64,000 nucleotides of DNA from UBA4416 sp038327195 (GCA_038327195.1 JBBQKU010000011.1:45455-109454); one strand, 5' to 3'. Shown: positions 9,280 to 17,966, counted from the first letter of the stretch. Program-made: numbers and translations. The notes: generated by a model not told the origin, from the letters alone.

Positions 9280-9423
9280 TTAATCAAGGGTTACATTAAT
9301 TAGTTCCAATTCAATTTGTAGTTTGATCATAACTAAAGAGCCTATACTTAAAAATTCGAGCTCCTCAATAGTAGTATTCTTATTATGAAGCAAAATGAAA
9401 TTTATAATGTAGTCTCTTTCCAT
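9280..9423 (-). CDS. Small 47-residue acidic protein downstream of the Crp/Fnr gene
   Basis: An ATG at 9421-9423 opens a frame of 47 codons ending with TAA at 9280-9282. The product starts MERDYIINFILLHNKN and continues TTIEELEFLSIGSLVM, with an amphipathic C-terminal helix ending NVTLD. It starts only 10 bases after the stop of the Crp/Fnr gene, as an operon partner would. Composition is not that of random AT-rich translation: acidic, with a regular helical pattern. I do not recognise the family. Coding status rests on position and composition only. Confidence 0.5.
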   Translation of the reverse strand: MERDYIINFILLHNKNTTIEELEFLSIGSLVMIKLQIELELINVTLD

Positions 9424-9433
9424 ATATTAATTT

Positions 9434-10129
9434 TTACATTTCTGAAACTATATTTAATAAAGCTGTAGGATTTAAAATCACAATTTTTGTTCCTCTAGTT
9501 TCAATAATTTTTTCATCTTTAAAAATGCGCAACATTCTCACAAGTGTTTCTTTCGCGGTTCCAACAAAGCCCGAAAAATCATCTCTATTAATAGTAATAA
9601 GTGCAGATTTAGTTTCACCCTCACTTCTTCTATAAACCTGATTCAATATTAACAAACTTAATGCTACGCGCTCTTTTACTCCGTATTGAGAAAATATGGT
9701 CATTTTATTAATCCAAACAGAAAACTCTTTTGATAATGTTACAGCTAAACTTTTTGCCAAAGTGGGCGACTTAGCCAAAACATTTAAAAATACATCTTTT
9801 GCAATAAATGATATTACGCAATTATCCAATGCCATAGCCGTAACAGGATTTGGCTCTTCTGCTAATAATGGTCTATATCCAAAAAAATCACCTTTTTTAT
9901 ATATGTAAACAATACTTTGTTTTCCATCATGGTTAGTTTGGAAAATTTTTATTTTCCCTTTCCTTAAAATATAAATTCCTTTTGAAAAACTTTTCTCTTT
10001 AAACAAAACTTCTCCTTTCAAATATTCCTTTCTTACCAATTTACCTTTTACAAATAACAACTCCTCTTTTGTTAAGTTATCAAAAAGTGAAGATGATTTT
10101 AAATGGTATTTTTCAATATTAAATTCCAT
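9434..10129 (-). CDS. Crp/Fnr-family transcription regulator (no Fe-S cysteines)
   Basis: 231 residues. An N-terminal cyclic-nucleotide-binding beta-roll spans about residues 14-125 (LFDNLTKEELLFV, KGDFFGYRPLLAEE), followed by a dimer helix and a C-terminal winged helix-turn-helix. The recognition helix reads VGTAKETLVRMLRIF; Glu194 and Arg198 align with the Glu and Arg of FNR and CRP that read a TGA...TCA core. The protein has a single cysteine (DNCVIS), so it is not an oxygen-sensing Fe-S FNR. The Arg needed for cAMP binding is not evident. A perfect TTGAC-N4-GTCAA palindrome lies 33-46 bases upstream of the start, which suggests autoregulation. A 47-residue frame follows 10 bases downstream. 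Confidence 0.92.
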   Translation of the reverse strand: MEFNIEKYHLKSSSLFDNLTKEELLFVKGKLVRKEYLKGEVLFKEKSFSKGIYILRKGKIKIFQTNHDGKQSIVYIYKKGDFFGYRPLLAEEPNPVTAMALDNCVISFIAKDVFLNVLAKSPTLAKSLAVTLSKEFSVWINKMTIFSQYGVKERVALSLLILNQVYRRSEGETKSALITINRDDFSGFVGTAKETLVRMLRIFKDEKIIETRGTKIVILNPTALLNIVSEM

Positions 10130-10161
10130 GAGTCAATTTATTAATTAGAATTAAGTTTAAA

Positions 10162-10175
10162 ATTGACAATTGTCA
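10162..10175. promoter_or_regulatory. FNR-type palindromic operator TTGACAATTGTCAA
   Basis: The 14-base core lies inside a perfect 22-base palindrome at 10159-10180. It fits TTGAT-N4-ATCAA with C/G at the fifth position of each half. It sits just upstream of the Crp/Fnr gene and about 44 bases before a predicted start point on the plus strand (box TACATTTG at 10199-10206). It could therefore repress the regulator and activate the plus-strand transcript. Confidence 0.65.
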
Positions 10176-10198
10176 ATTTTAATTATTTATTAAATAAT

Positions 10199-10270
10199 TA
10201 CATTTGTACAGATATACTTATATAATACAATGCAAAAGCCTGTCAAGTTGTAACGAATTGGCAGGCTTTT
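10199..10270 (+). ncRNA. Candidate short transcript with terminal hairpin
   Basis: A Bacteroidota -7 box (TACATTTG, 10199-10206) is followed by about 60 bases ending in a hairpin: AAAGCCTG.CAA (from 10235) pairs with TTG.CAGGCTTT (to 10269), then T-rich sequence. The hairpin could be a terminator. The same bases hold a 7-codon frame, ATG at 10231 to TAA at 10252 (MQKPVKL). The layout, an FNR-type box, a promoter and a short hairpin RNA, suggests a regulated small RNA or leader peptide. It may belong to the Flavo-1 class of Bacteroidota RNAs, but I cannot confirm that from memory. Confidence 0.4.
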
Positions 10271-10416
10271 CATATTTTAAGATACTTATTATCTTAACGA
10301 ATGACTCCTCACTAATTATAAATAATGTTAATTGATGTATTTTTTTTATAATCAATCTGCCTGGATTATCCTGTTTATTAGTCTTTACAGATACATCAAT
10401 TTCATTAAATTAAAAA

Positions 10417-10430
10417 TTGACAATTATCAA
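10417..10430. promoter_or_regulatory. Second FNR-type site TTGACAATTATCAA
   Basis: This site differs from the one at 10162-10175 by one base in the right half. It is the only other such palindrome I noticed in the neighbourhood and lies upstream of the plus-strand genes at 10517 and 10602. It is a likely binding site of the regulator encoded at 9434-10129. No clear -7 box was found at the expected distance; the region 10440-10480 is AT-rich. Confidence 0.55.
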
Positions 10431-10516
10431 TGTTTTTAATTTTTATTAAGGAGTAATTGCATTCAAGAATTTTAAACTTTCAATAATTCATGATAAATTA
10501 TCTAAAAATTATTTTT

Positions 10517-10633
10517 ATGGCAATTCCTATAACACTTAGTTTAACCGTTATAGTAATTCTCGTTTTATATTATTATTTGAAATGGAAAAAAAATAAATCA
10601 TATGGAAAAAGTAGATATTATAAAAAAAATTAA
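10517..10633 (+). CDS. Possible 38-residue single-span membrane protein
   Basis: ATG at 10517-10519 opens 38 codons ending with TAA at 10631-10633. Residues about 3-21 (IPITLSLTVIVILVLYYYL) form one hydrophobic segment, followed by a strongly basic tail (KWKKNKSYGKSRYYKKN), consistent with an inside C-terminus. The last 32 bases overlap the start of the GNAT-nitrilase gene in another frame. It lies downstream of the second FNR-type box. Support is only the composition and position; the tail overlap could also mean the frame is accidental. Confidence 0.35.
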   Translation: MAIPITLSLTVIVILVLYYYLKWKKNKSYGKSRYYKKN

Positions 10634-12149
10634 ACTTCGGAATATTAAATTTGAAGATTATTCTCAATTAATTGCTATTCAATTAAAATGTTTTCCCGGC
10701 ATGAAGCCATGGACGAATGAACAATTTAAAAATGTGCTGAATACTTTCCCAGAAGGCCAATCCTGTATTCAATATGGAAAAAAAATAATAGCATCTTCCT
10801 GCTCGTTAATCTTAACTTTCAATGATTATGATGAAACATCGTCTTGGAATGAACTAACTGATAATGGAAATATCTCTAATCATACACTATACGGAGATAC
10901 ACTATATGGGATGGAAATAATGGTTGACCCATCTTTTCACGGTATGAAATTGTCACGAAGATTATACGATAGCCGAAAAGATATTGCAAGAAAATATAAT
11001 TTAAAAAGAATCATTGCTGGTGGTAGATTGCCTAATTTTCATAAACATAAGGATACTATATCAATTGACAGATATGTTGAAAAAGTAATAGATAAAAGTT
11101 TATATGACCCTGTTTTAACAGCACAATTATCTAACGGCTTTTCTCTGAAAAGAATTCTGCCAAATTATCTTCCTAATGATTTTGAATCTTGTGGCTACGC
11201 TACGTTACTCGAATGGGTTAATTATAGCTACCAGGCAAAACAAACAACAAACTCATCACAGTCACATTATGTTCGAGTGAGTGCTATTCAATATCAAATG
11301 AGGACTATTAAAAATTTTGAAGAATTTGAAAAACATATTGAGTTTTTTGTAGATACATCATCAGATTACAGAAGTGACTTTGTAGTATTTCCCGAAATGA
11401 TAACATTACAACTACTATCATTTTTGCCTAATAAAAAACCAGGAGAAGCAATTAGAGAATTGAGCAATTTCACGCCCCAATACGAAAGTTTATTCACCAG
11501 ACTTGCAATTAAGTATAATATAAATATCATTGCAGGTTCTCATTTTATTATAGAAGATGATAATCTATATAATGTATCATATATTTTCAGACGTGATGGT
11601 ACTTTCGATAAACAATACAAAATTCATATTACGCCTTCCGAAAAAAAATGGTGGGGAGTTAAGAGTGGAAATAAAATTAAAGTATTTAATACAGATAAGG
11701 GTAAGGTCGCTATTCTGATATGCTATGATGCAGAGTTTCCTGAATTAGCTCGAATTGCAGTATCAAAAGGCGCTAAGATAATTTTTGTACCATTCAATAC
11801 AGATGATAGAAGAGCTTATTTAAGAGTTCGATATTGTGCGCAAGCACGAGCAATTGAAAACCAAATTTATGTAGTTATAACTGGCTGCGTTGGAAATTTA
11901 CCAGACGTGAAAAATTTAGATGTACATTTTTCTCAATCTGCAATTTTCACTCCATCTGATGTAGAATTTCACAGAGAAGCGATAGCCTCTGAGGCTACAC
12001 CAAATGCAGAAACATTAATATATCAGGATTTAGACCTAAATCTATTAAAACGTAATAGAGAGTTAGGATCTGTTCAAACATGGAATGATAGGTCTCAGGG
12101 TTTTTACAAAATAAATTATATGGAAGACGGTTATGAAATATCAATTTAA
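10602..12149 (+). CDS. GNAT acetyltransferase fused to carbon-nitrogen hydrolase
   Basis: 515 residues in two enzymatic halves. Residues about 12-210 have a GNAT acyltransferase pattern (GDTLYGMEIMVDPSFHGMKLSRRLYDSRK, split here as the acetyl-CoA loop region around residues 99-126). Residues about 224-500 are a nitrilase-fold amidohydrolase with the full triad: Glu265 (VVFPEM), Lys340 (DKQYKIHITPSEK) and Cys374 (ILICYDAEFPE). Such fusions are known in bacteria, but their substrate is not established to my knowledge. A sensible reading is hydrolysis of an amide followed by, or paired with, acylation of an amine. It lies downstream of an FNR-type box and upstream of a DUF389 protein, possibly in one transcript. 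Confidence 0.9.
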   Translation: MEKVDIIKKIKLRNIKFEDYSQLIAIQLKCFPGMKPWTNEQFKNVLNTFPEGQSCIQYGKKIIASSCSLILTFNDYDETSSWNELTDNGNISNHTLYGDTLYGMEIMVDPSFHGMKLSRRLYDSRKDIARKYNLKRIIAGGRLPNFHKHKDTISIDRYVEKVIDKSLYDPVLTAQLSNGFSLKRILPNYLPNDFESCGYATLLEWVNYSYQAKQTTNSSQSHYVRVSAIQYQMRTIKNFEEFEKHIEFFVDTSSDYRSDFVVFPEMITLQLLSFLPNKKPGEAIRELSNFTPQYESLFTRLAIKYNINIIAGSHFIIEDDNLYNVSYIFRRDGTFDKQYKIHITPSEKKWWGVKSGNKIKVFNTDKGKVAILICYDAEFPELARIAVSKGAKIIFVPFNTDDRRAYLRVRYCAQARAIENQIYVVITGCVGNLPDVKNLDVHFSQSAIFTPSDVEFHREAIASEATPNAETLIYQDLDLNLLKRNRELGSVQTWNDRSQGFYKINYMEDGYEISI

Positions 12150-12205
12150 TTCTCATAAACAAAATGTTCTATATAATAAAGCTTTAATAGTTATATTTGA
12201 ATTAT

Positions 12206-13558
12206 ATGAATGAATCTGTTTTTCAATTAATAAAAAAAACGTTGAAGTATCGGCTTAATCTGGATGAAGACAAAGCAAATGAAATTGATGTTGTTGAAAA
12301 TATAAGAAAAGCAGTAGAATTTAAAGGAATCAATCTTTGGACATTAATCTTTGCAATTTTTATTGCATCAATAGGTTTGAACGTTAATTCCACTGCAGTT
12401 ATAATAGGAGCAATGCTTATTTCGCCATTAATGGGTCCAATTATGGGGATTGGAATGGGAGCTGGTGTTTTTGACTTTGAATTGATAAAGCAATCAGGTA
12501 AAAATTTACTCATTGCTACACTAATTGGCCTTTTTACTTCAACTGTATATTTTTTCATTTCACCTATACATACTGCTCAATCTGAGTTATTAGCAAGAAC
12601 ATCTCCAACAATTTGGGATGTATTAATCGCTTTTTTTGGAGGCTTAGCTGGTATTGTAGCAAGTTCTCGAAAAAAATATAATAATGTTATTCCAGGAGTT
12701 GCTATTGCAACTGCACTAATGCCTCCACTTTGCACAGCAGGTTATGGTATTGCTACAGGCCAATGGAATTACTTTTTTGGCGCATTTTATCTGTATATTA
12801 TAAATAGTGTTTTCATAAGTATTGCAACTTTTTTAATAATTCGTTTTTTAAATTTTAAACCTATAATACATGTAAATAAAGAAACAGCAGCAAAAGTTAG
12901 AAAATGGGTTGTAACAATTGCTGTACTTACAATTATACCAAGCTTATATTTAGCGTACCATTTTGTTAGGAATGAAATATTTAAGCAAAATGCGAATAGA
13001 TTTATTAATGAAGTAATAACTACCTCAAATTTTACCGTAATTAATAAAAAAATATTACCTGAAATAAATGAAATAACCATTACTGTAATAGGAAGTGAAA
13101 AAACGGATAGCCTAAAAAAGAATTTAGATTTAAAAAAAGAAAGTTTCAACTTAAAAAATGCCAATATTATTATCAAAAATAGTATTTCATTTGGGAAACG
13201 TGAAGATGATATGAATCAATTAAAAGAAGGAATAATTGAAGATATATTTGAAAAACAAGAAGATCTTTTAAAATCAAAAGTTGATGAGATTTCTAATTTA
13301 AAAAAACAACTATTAAATCAAAGTAGCTTTGAAAAGAAACGTGGAGGAGCAATTAAAGAGTTCAATGCATTATACGGTAAGCCTCAAGAGTTGATGATTA
13401 ATCAAACAATTGATTATACAACAACTACCATGGATACAATTTTAGTTATTTACATTAAAAGCAATTCAATGAAGTTTAAAAATGATGATTTAAAAAAAAT
13501 GGAAAACTGGCTGAAGGTAAAGTTTAATATAGAAAAAATTAAAATCATAAAAGAGTAA
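12206..13558 (+). CDS. DUF389-domain membrane protein
   Basis: I start this gene at ATG 12206; an in-frame TTG at 12197 adds three residues without support. The 450-residue product has a DUF389 core with about six membrane segments (IGLNVNSTAVIIGAMLISP, MGPIMGIGMGAG, VAIATALMPPLCTAGYGIA). After the last segment comes an extracytoplasmic or cytoplasmic C-terminal part of about 200 residues with a coiled-coil stretch (EKQEDLLKSKVDEISNLKKQL). DUF389 proteins are widespread and functionally undefined; a transport role is usually suggested. It follows the GNAT-nitrilase gene by 56 bases and precedes a lipoprotein gene by 17, so the three probably form an operon. Confidence 0.9.
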   Translation: MNESVFQLIKKTLKYRLNLDEDKANEIDVVENIRKAVEFKGINLWTLIFAIFIASIGLNVNSTAVIIGAMLISPLMGPIMGIGMGAGVFDFELIKQSGKNLLIATLIGLFTSTVYFFISPIHTAQSELLARTSPTIWDVLIAFFGGLAGIVASSRKKYNNVIPGVAIATALMPPLCTAGYGIATGQWNYFFGAFYLYIINSVFISIATFLIIRFLNFKPIIHVNKETAAKVRKWVVTIAVLTIIPSLYLAYHFVRNEIFKQNANRFINEVITTSNFTVINKKILPEINEITITVIGSEKTDSLKKNLDLKKESFNLKNANIIIKNSISFGKREDDMNQLKEGIIEDIFEKQEDLLKSKVDEISNLKKQLLNQSSFEKKRGGAIKEFNALYGKPQELMINQTIDYTTTTMDTILVIYIKSNSMKFKNDDLKKMENWLKVKFNIEKIKIIKE

Positions 13559-13575
13559 CCGTTTAGTAAAATAAA

Positions 13576-14526
13576 ATGTTAGCTATAAAAAAAACATACA
13601 GATTAGGTTTGCTTTCCTGCTTAATTATTTTGAGCGCATGTTCATTAACAAAATCAAATCTCAGAGTCTCGCAATTAAGTTATTGCGCGCCCCCAAGTTC
13701 GTATGTTTATGACTCTACATATTTGCCGTTAAATGATATTACAAAATATTTAGTAGCCGATAAAAAATTACTCAAACATTATTCTTATCAAGATTGGCTT
13801 TTAGCAAATGCCAGTGGCTCTTTATTACTACTTAATGAATATGTTCAACTTCAAGAGAAGAGCGTTGATGATGAAGACAGTATCTATTGTATGGTCAAGA
13901 AACAACAAATCTTTAATCGATTATTATTAGCTTCCACTGAATTGCAAAGTATTGCTGCCGAACTTGACTGCGAATCCGAGCGTTCAAAACAACTAGCAAA
14001 CTATTTGGATCACATTAATGATACTCGCGTTCAACGATTGACAATATTGTCCGTTGTAACAGGCGCCTTAACATCAATTGTTACTTCTATTAGTACAAAT
14101 CAAAAAATGCAAGTTTCCATAGGTGTTAGCGGAAGTATTATTAGCGCTTTAGCGGGCGGATTAGCTGTTTTTTCATCTAAAAAAAGCATAGAAATAAAAC
14201 ATTCAAGAAATCTTCTATCTGATATTTGGTATGATCCAAAAACATCCTCAATTTATCCTCCATTTATTTGGTTTGTTTTAAATGGAAAAGAATTTAATAC
14301 AGGAGGCTCAATAAGCACTATACAATCATTAAAGGAAAGATGGATAGATGATGGCTTAATTGATAATAAAACAATGAAGAAACAAGAAGAATTATTTTTT
14401 GGTATTGGAGGCTATTATAAATCAAATGATTTACACACCCGAACAAGTATGATAAATCAATTAAAGGCTGAAATTAGATCTATTAATCAAAACCTTCAAA
14501 GTTTTATGTTAAAACTCTCGGTTTAA
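13576..14526 (+). CDS. Lipoprotein with central hydrophobic hairpin, unknown function
   Basis: 316 residues. A signal peptide ends in a lipobox LIILSAC with Cys22. The middle contains a hydrophobic region at about residues 155-205 (TILSVVTGALTSIVTSIS, then a glycine-rich SGSIISALAGGLAVF), which could be one or two membrane passes or a hairpin. The rest is helical and soluble, ending in NQNLQSFMLKLSV. I do not recognise a family. It follows the DUF389 gene by 17 bases, so it may assist that membrane protein. Identity beyond being a lipoprotein is open. Confidence 0.8.
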   Translation: MLAIKKTYRLGLLSCLIILSACSLTKSNLRVSQLSYCAPPSSYVYDSTYLPLNDITKYLVADKKLLKHYSYQDWLLANASGSLLLLNEYVQLQEKSVDDEDSIYCMVKKQQIFNRLLLASTELQSIAAELDCESERSKQLANYLDHINDTRVQRLTILSVVTGALTSIVTSISTNQKMQVSIGVSGSIISALAGGLAVFSSKKSIEIKHSRNLLSDIWYDPKTSSIYPPFIWFVLNGKEFNTGGSISTIQSLKERWIDDGLIDNKTMKKQEELFFGIGGYYKSNDLHTRTSMINQLKAEIRSINQNLQSFMLKLSV

Positions 14527-14652
14527 AAATTTATTTGTTCAAAGAAGAAACTTTTGTTTGCGAGTTTGATAAACTACCGATGAAAAATTGCTTTTAGTTT
14601 AATAAGAAAATGTACTTACTTTAGTCTGAAATATCATATAAGAATTAATTAA

Positions 14653-16431
14653 ATGAATTTAAAAAAAATAAATTATATAGAGAGTGCTATTAATTGGATT
14701 CACGAGAAAACTACTGAAAAACAATTTCTAATTTTTTCAAGTATCTTAGTTGGTGTTTCTGCGGGCATAGCAGCTGTAATTTTAAAATTATTTGTACATG
14801 CTATTCGTCATTATTTAGTAGATGAATTTCTTTTAAAATATGATTTCAAATATTTATATTTAATTCTACCTCTAATTGGAATTGGTGTAACAATTTTAAT
14901 AATAAAATATTTTTTACACAATCAGTTAAGTAAGGGAAATACAGATATTCTTTTTTCAATTGCTAAAAAAAGTAGTTTTTTGCCATTTCGTCAAATGTAT
15001 TCTCATATTATAACTAGTGCATTTACGGTTGGTTTTGGTGGTTCAGCTGGTTTAGAGTCGCCCATTGTTAGCACAGGCTCTGCTATAGGATCAAACTTTG
15101 CTCGCACCTATAAATTAAGTTATAAGGATAGAACACTTCTATTAGCAGCAGGAGCAGCAGGTGGGATAGCGGGTGCATTTAATGCACCAATAGCTGGAGT
15201 ATTATTTGCATTGGAAGTTATTTTAGTTGACATTAGTATTACAACCTTTATTCCTTTACTAATTGCTGCAGCGTCAGGTGCATTAATTTCGAAAATTATT
15301 TTAAATGAAAGTAACCTATTGTTTTTTAAATTAAAACAACCTTTCGATTCTCATAATTTTTTTTTCTACGTCATTTTAGGTTTATTGGCAGGCATAATTT
15401 CTTTATACTATGTCAATTTTTTTGATAAAGTGGAGTCTAAATTTCATAAAATTAAATCACGATTCACGAAATGGATTATTGGAGGTATTGCATTAGCATT
15501 TTTATTTGCATTATTCCCTAGTTTATTTGGTGAGGGTTACGAAAGTATAAAAGCCCTTTCAGAATTTAGAACAGATGACTTAATTAAGGATAGCTTGCTT
15601 TTTAATTTAATTAATAATAAATGGTTACTACTTTTATTTATCATTCTAACTTTATTATTTAAAACCATTGCAGCTGCTATTACATTAGGCAGTGGAGGTA
15701 ACGGAGGTAACTTTGCTCCGTCGTTATTTGTAGGTGCTTATTTAGGATTTGCATTTTCATTTTTTTTAAATTTAATTGGTTTCAAAGATATTCCTGTAAG
15801 TAACTTTACTATTGTAGCTATGGCTGGTATTTTAAGTGGTGTATTTCATGCTCCATTAACTGCCATATTTTTAATTGCTGAAATTACAGGGGGTTATGAA
15901 TTGATTATTCCGTTAATGATTGTGTCATCTATAAGTTTTGTCATTGTGAAACATTTTCATCCACAATCTTTAGACATTAGGAGATTAAAAGACAAAGGAA
16001 CAATTATATCTGAAAATAAAGACACTAGTTTATTGAGTAAAATTGATATTAAAACTATGATTGAAACAGATTTTGCAACTATTCATTTCAAAGCAACTTT
16101 AAGAGATGTTGTTGAATCTATTAAACATTCTAAACGAAATATTTACCCGGTAGTAAAAAAGAATAATAAATTACTTGGAATTATATACTTAGATAATGTT
16201 AGAGAAGAGATGTTTAATGCTGAGTTATACGATAAAGTAACCGCAAAGGAAGTGATGCGAAAACCAACTATGGTGATTGATATTACTGAAGATATTTTTA
16301 CAATTATGCAAAAATTTGAAGAATCGGGTCACTGGAATTTACCTGTAGTTGATAATGAGATTTATATAGGTTTTTTATCAAAATCTACAATACTAGATAA
16401 ATACAGACATGAATTATTAGATTCAATTTAA
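14653..16431 (+). CDS. ClC-family chloride channel/antiporter with CBS pair
   Basis: 592 residues. The first 440 or so form the ClC membrane core, with selectivity-filter segments GGSAGLESPIVSTGSAIGSN, GAFNAPIAGVLFALE and GSGGNGGNFAPSLFVG. The rest holds two CBS domains (FATIHFKATLRDVVESI and VMRKPTMVIDITEDIF), which bind adenine nucleotides in many relatives. Members are either chloride channels or Cl-/H+ exchangers; the gating Glu position reads LESP, so the gating glutamate seems present. A broken copy of the 5' end lies at 7585-7776. The gene has about 126 bases of noncoding DNA upstream. Confidence 0.95.
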   Translation: MNLKKINYIESAINWIHEKTTEKQFLIFSSILVGVSAGIAAVILKLFVHAIRHYLVDEFLLKYDFKYLYLILPLIGIGVTILIIKYFLHNQLSKGNTDILFSIAKKSSFLPFRQMYSHIITSAFTVGFGGSAGLESPIVSTGSAIGSNFARTYKLSYKDRTLLLAAGAAGGIAGAFNAPIAGVLFALEVILVDISITTFIPLLIAAASGALISKIILNESNLLFFKLKQPFDSHNFFFYVILGLLAGIISLYYVNFFDKVESKFHKIKSRFTKWIIGGIALAFLFALFPSLFGEGYESIKALSEFRTDDLIKDSLLFNLINNKWLLLLFIILTLLFKTIAAAITLGSGGNGGNFAPSLFVGAYLGFAFSFFLNLIGFKDIPVSNFTIVAMAGILSGVFHAPLTAIFLIAEITGGYELIIPLMIVSSISFVIVKHFHPQSLDIRRLKDKGTIISENKDTSLLSKIDIKTMIETDFATIHFKATLRDVVESIKHSKRNIYPVVKKNNKLLGIIYLDNVREEMFNAELYDKVTAKEVMRKPTMVIDITEDIFTIMQKFEESGHWNLPVVDNEIYIGFLSKSTILDKYRHELLDSI

Positions 16432-16515
16432 ATAAAATGCTTTAACGACTTAAAGTTTTTAATATAATTCATAGATAAATTTTAACAACGTATCTTAATT
16501 CTATATTTAAAAAAC

Positions 16516-16911
16516 ATGAACAAAGACATTCAAACCTATAACGATGCTCAAACAGCAGAAGACAAAGAAATTTGCGATGTATTGCATGAAGAAATTTGCA
16601 AACACTTGCCTGAAGCTGAAAATAAAATTTGGCATGCACATCCTGTTTGGTTTTTAGAGGAAAATCCTATAGTTGGCTATAGTAAATTAAAAGCAGGTTT
16701 ACAGTTGATGTTTTGGAGTGGTGTTACATTTGAAGAAGAGCAATTAACGCCAGGTAAAAGTGGGAAATTTAAAGATGCTTCGATTACTTATACATCTGCT
16801 GAACAAATCAATATAAAAGATTTGAAACGTTGGATAAAGAAAGCCAATGAGATACAATGGGATTATAAAAACATTGTGAAACGTAAAGGTGTTTTAGAAA
16901 GATTGAAGTAA
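16516..16911 (+). CDS. DUF1801-domain protein
   Basis: 131 residues, soluble. It shows the pattern of the DUF1801/YdhG-like fold: ICDVLHEEICKHLPEAENKIWHAHPVWFLEENPIVGYSKLKAGLQLMFWSG, given here as residues about 19-70, followed by a short helical tail with basic residues (WIKKANEIQWDYKNIVKRKG). The function of this family is not established; some members are linked to iron or stress contexts. The 5' 116 bases occur again at 5788-5903 as a dead fragment. The next gene starts 32 bases downstream. Confidence 0.88.
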   Translation: MNKDIQTYNDAQTAEDKEICDVLHEEICKHLPEAENKIWHAHPVWFLEENPIVGYSKLKAGLQLMFWSGVTFEEEQLTPGKSGKFKDASITYTSAEQINIKDLKRWIKKANEIQWDYKNIVKRKGVLERLK

Positions 16912-16943
16912 AACTTTTATATTAGAGGAAAATTCTAAATTCA

Positions 16944-17675
16944 ATGAAGCACTTTACATCAATATTCATACTCTTTGTATTACTTACAGGCAATTTAATA
17001 TCACAACCAGAAAATACAAATTCTTATGTCGCACCAAAGTTTCCTAATGGGCCAAAAGAGTTTGCTTTATATGCACAAAAGTTTATAAACTATCCTATAA
17101 GTAATTCAGGAGAGAGATTATCAGGTGTTGTTGATGTAACAATTTACATCAACAAAGAAGGGAAAGTTAAATTAGTAAGGACAGCTGGCCCTAATTTAGA
17201 GTTGAACAATGAAACAAAACGTGTTTCAAAATTATCTCCTAATTGGAATCCTGGCTCAAGAAATGGTAATCCAATAGATACAATAATAACGTTAAAGTTT
17301 TATTATTGTTTAGAGAAACCAAATTCAAAAGCAACGGCGAATGACGTTTGTATTGTTGTATTTAAAGAAGCGTTAACTGAACCAGATATTAAAAAAATGG
17401 AACTTAAAGAAAAAGAATATGCTATAAAAAACGGAAAAGCTATTACATTAAATGAAGAAGGTTCATCTTTGATGCAAGCAAAAAAAATTGAGGAAGCTGT
17501 GAGAAAATTCAGTGAAGCAATCGAGTTAGTAGGAATGAGAAATGCCTTTTTGTATAATCGTGGTTTAGCTTATCTAAATTTAAAACAAGATGATAATGCA
17601 AAAGCAGATTTTTTAGAAGCATACCGAAAAGGAGATGAAGATTCGGGAAAGATATATAATGATTTCTTTAAATAA
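16944..17675 (+). CDS. Exported protein with TonB C-terminal-like domain and TPR tail
   Basis: 243 residues. A signal peptide (FTSIFILFVLLTGNLISQ) is followed by a TonB-CTD-like region at about residues 30-120 with LSGVVDVTIYINKEGKVKLV and a two-strand end TIITLKFYY. The C-terminal 90 residues are helical with a TPR-like repeat (EEAVRKFSEAIELVGMRNAFLYNRGLAYLNLKQ region). There is no N-terminal membrane anchor with a proline-rich linker as in true TonB, so it is a periplasmic protein using the fold for another purpose. Neighbours give no clue. Confidence 0.82.
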   Translation: MKHFTSIFILFVLLTGNLISQPENTNSYVAPKFPNGPKEFALYAQKFINYPISNSGERLSGVVDVTIYINKEGKVKLVRTAGPNLELNNETKRVSKLSPNWNPGSRNGNPIDTIITLKFYYCLEKPNSKATANDVCIVVFKEALTEPDIKKMELKEKEYAIKNGKAITLNEEGSSLMQAKKIEEAVRKFSEAIELVGMRNAFLYNRGLAYLNLKQDDNAKADFLEAYRKGDEDSGKIYNDFFK

Positions 17676-17678
17676 AAC

Positions 17679-17966
17679 TTAAATCAATCTTTTCAAAAAG
17701 AATGTTCCAAAAGGCACTAATGACAGTAAAAAAGCAAGCAAAGCATTTTTAAACGACATCTTTACTTTAAAAAACATCATAGCTAACAAAACCATAAAAG
17801 CTACAAATAAAACACCATGAAGTGAGCCAACTGGGCGAACATATTCCGGCATATTAAAAACATATTTTAAAGGCATTGCAATTCCAAGTAATATTAAATA
17901 ACTATAGCCTTCTATTTTCCCAATTTTTAAAAACCAGTTAGTAATAGTTTGATTTGAATTTTCCAT
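17679..17966 (-). CDS. DUF3817 small membrane protein
   Basis: 95 residues with three hydrophobic segments. KIGKIEGYSYLILLGIAMPLKY, then RPVGSLHGVLFVAFMVLLA, and a C-terminal segment ending FGTFFLKRLI match the DUF3817 pattern, with the characteristic Glu in the first helix and the GxxHG in the second. Function unknown; members are small inner-membrane proteins. It converges on the preceding gene with only 3 bases between the stops. Confidence 0.88.
   Translation of the reverse strand: MENSNQTITNWFLKIGKIEGYSYLILLGIAMPLKYVFNMPEYVRPVGSLHGVLFVAFMVLLAMMFFKVKMSFKNALLAFLLSLVPFGTFFLKRLI

Noticed and set aside
12197..12205. TTG start for the DUF389 gene
   Set aside because: A standard ATG lies nine bases downstream and no feature supports the longer form.
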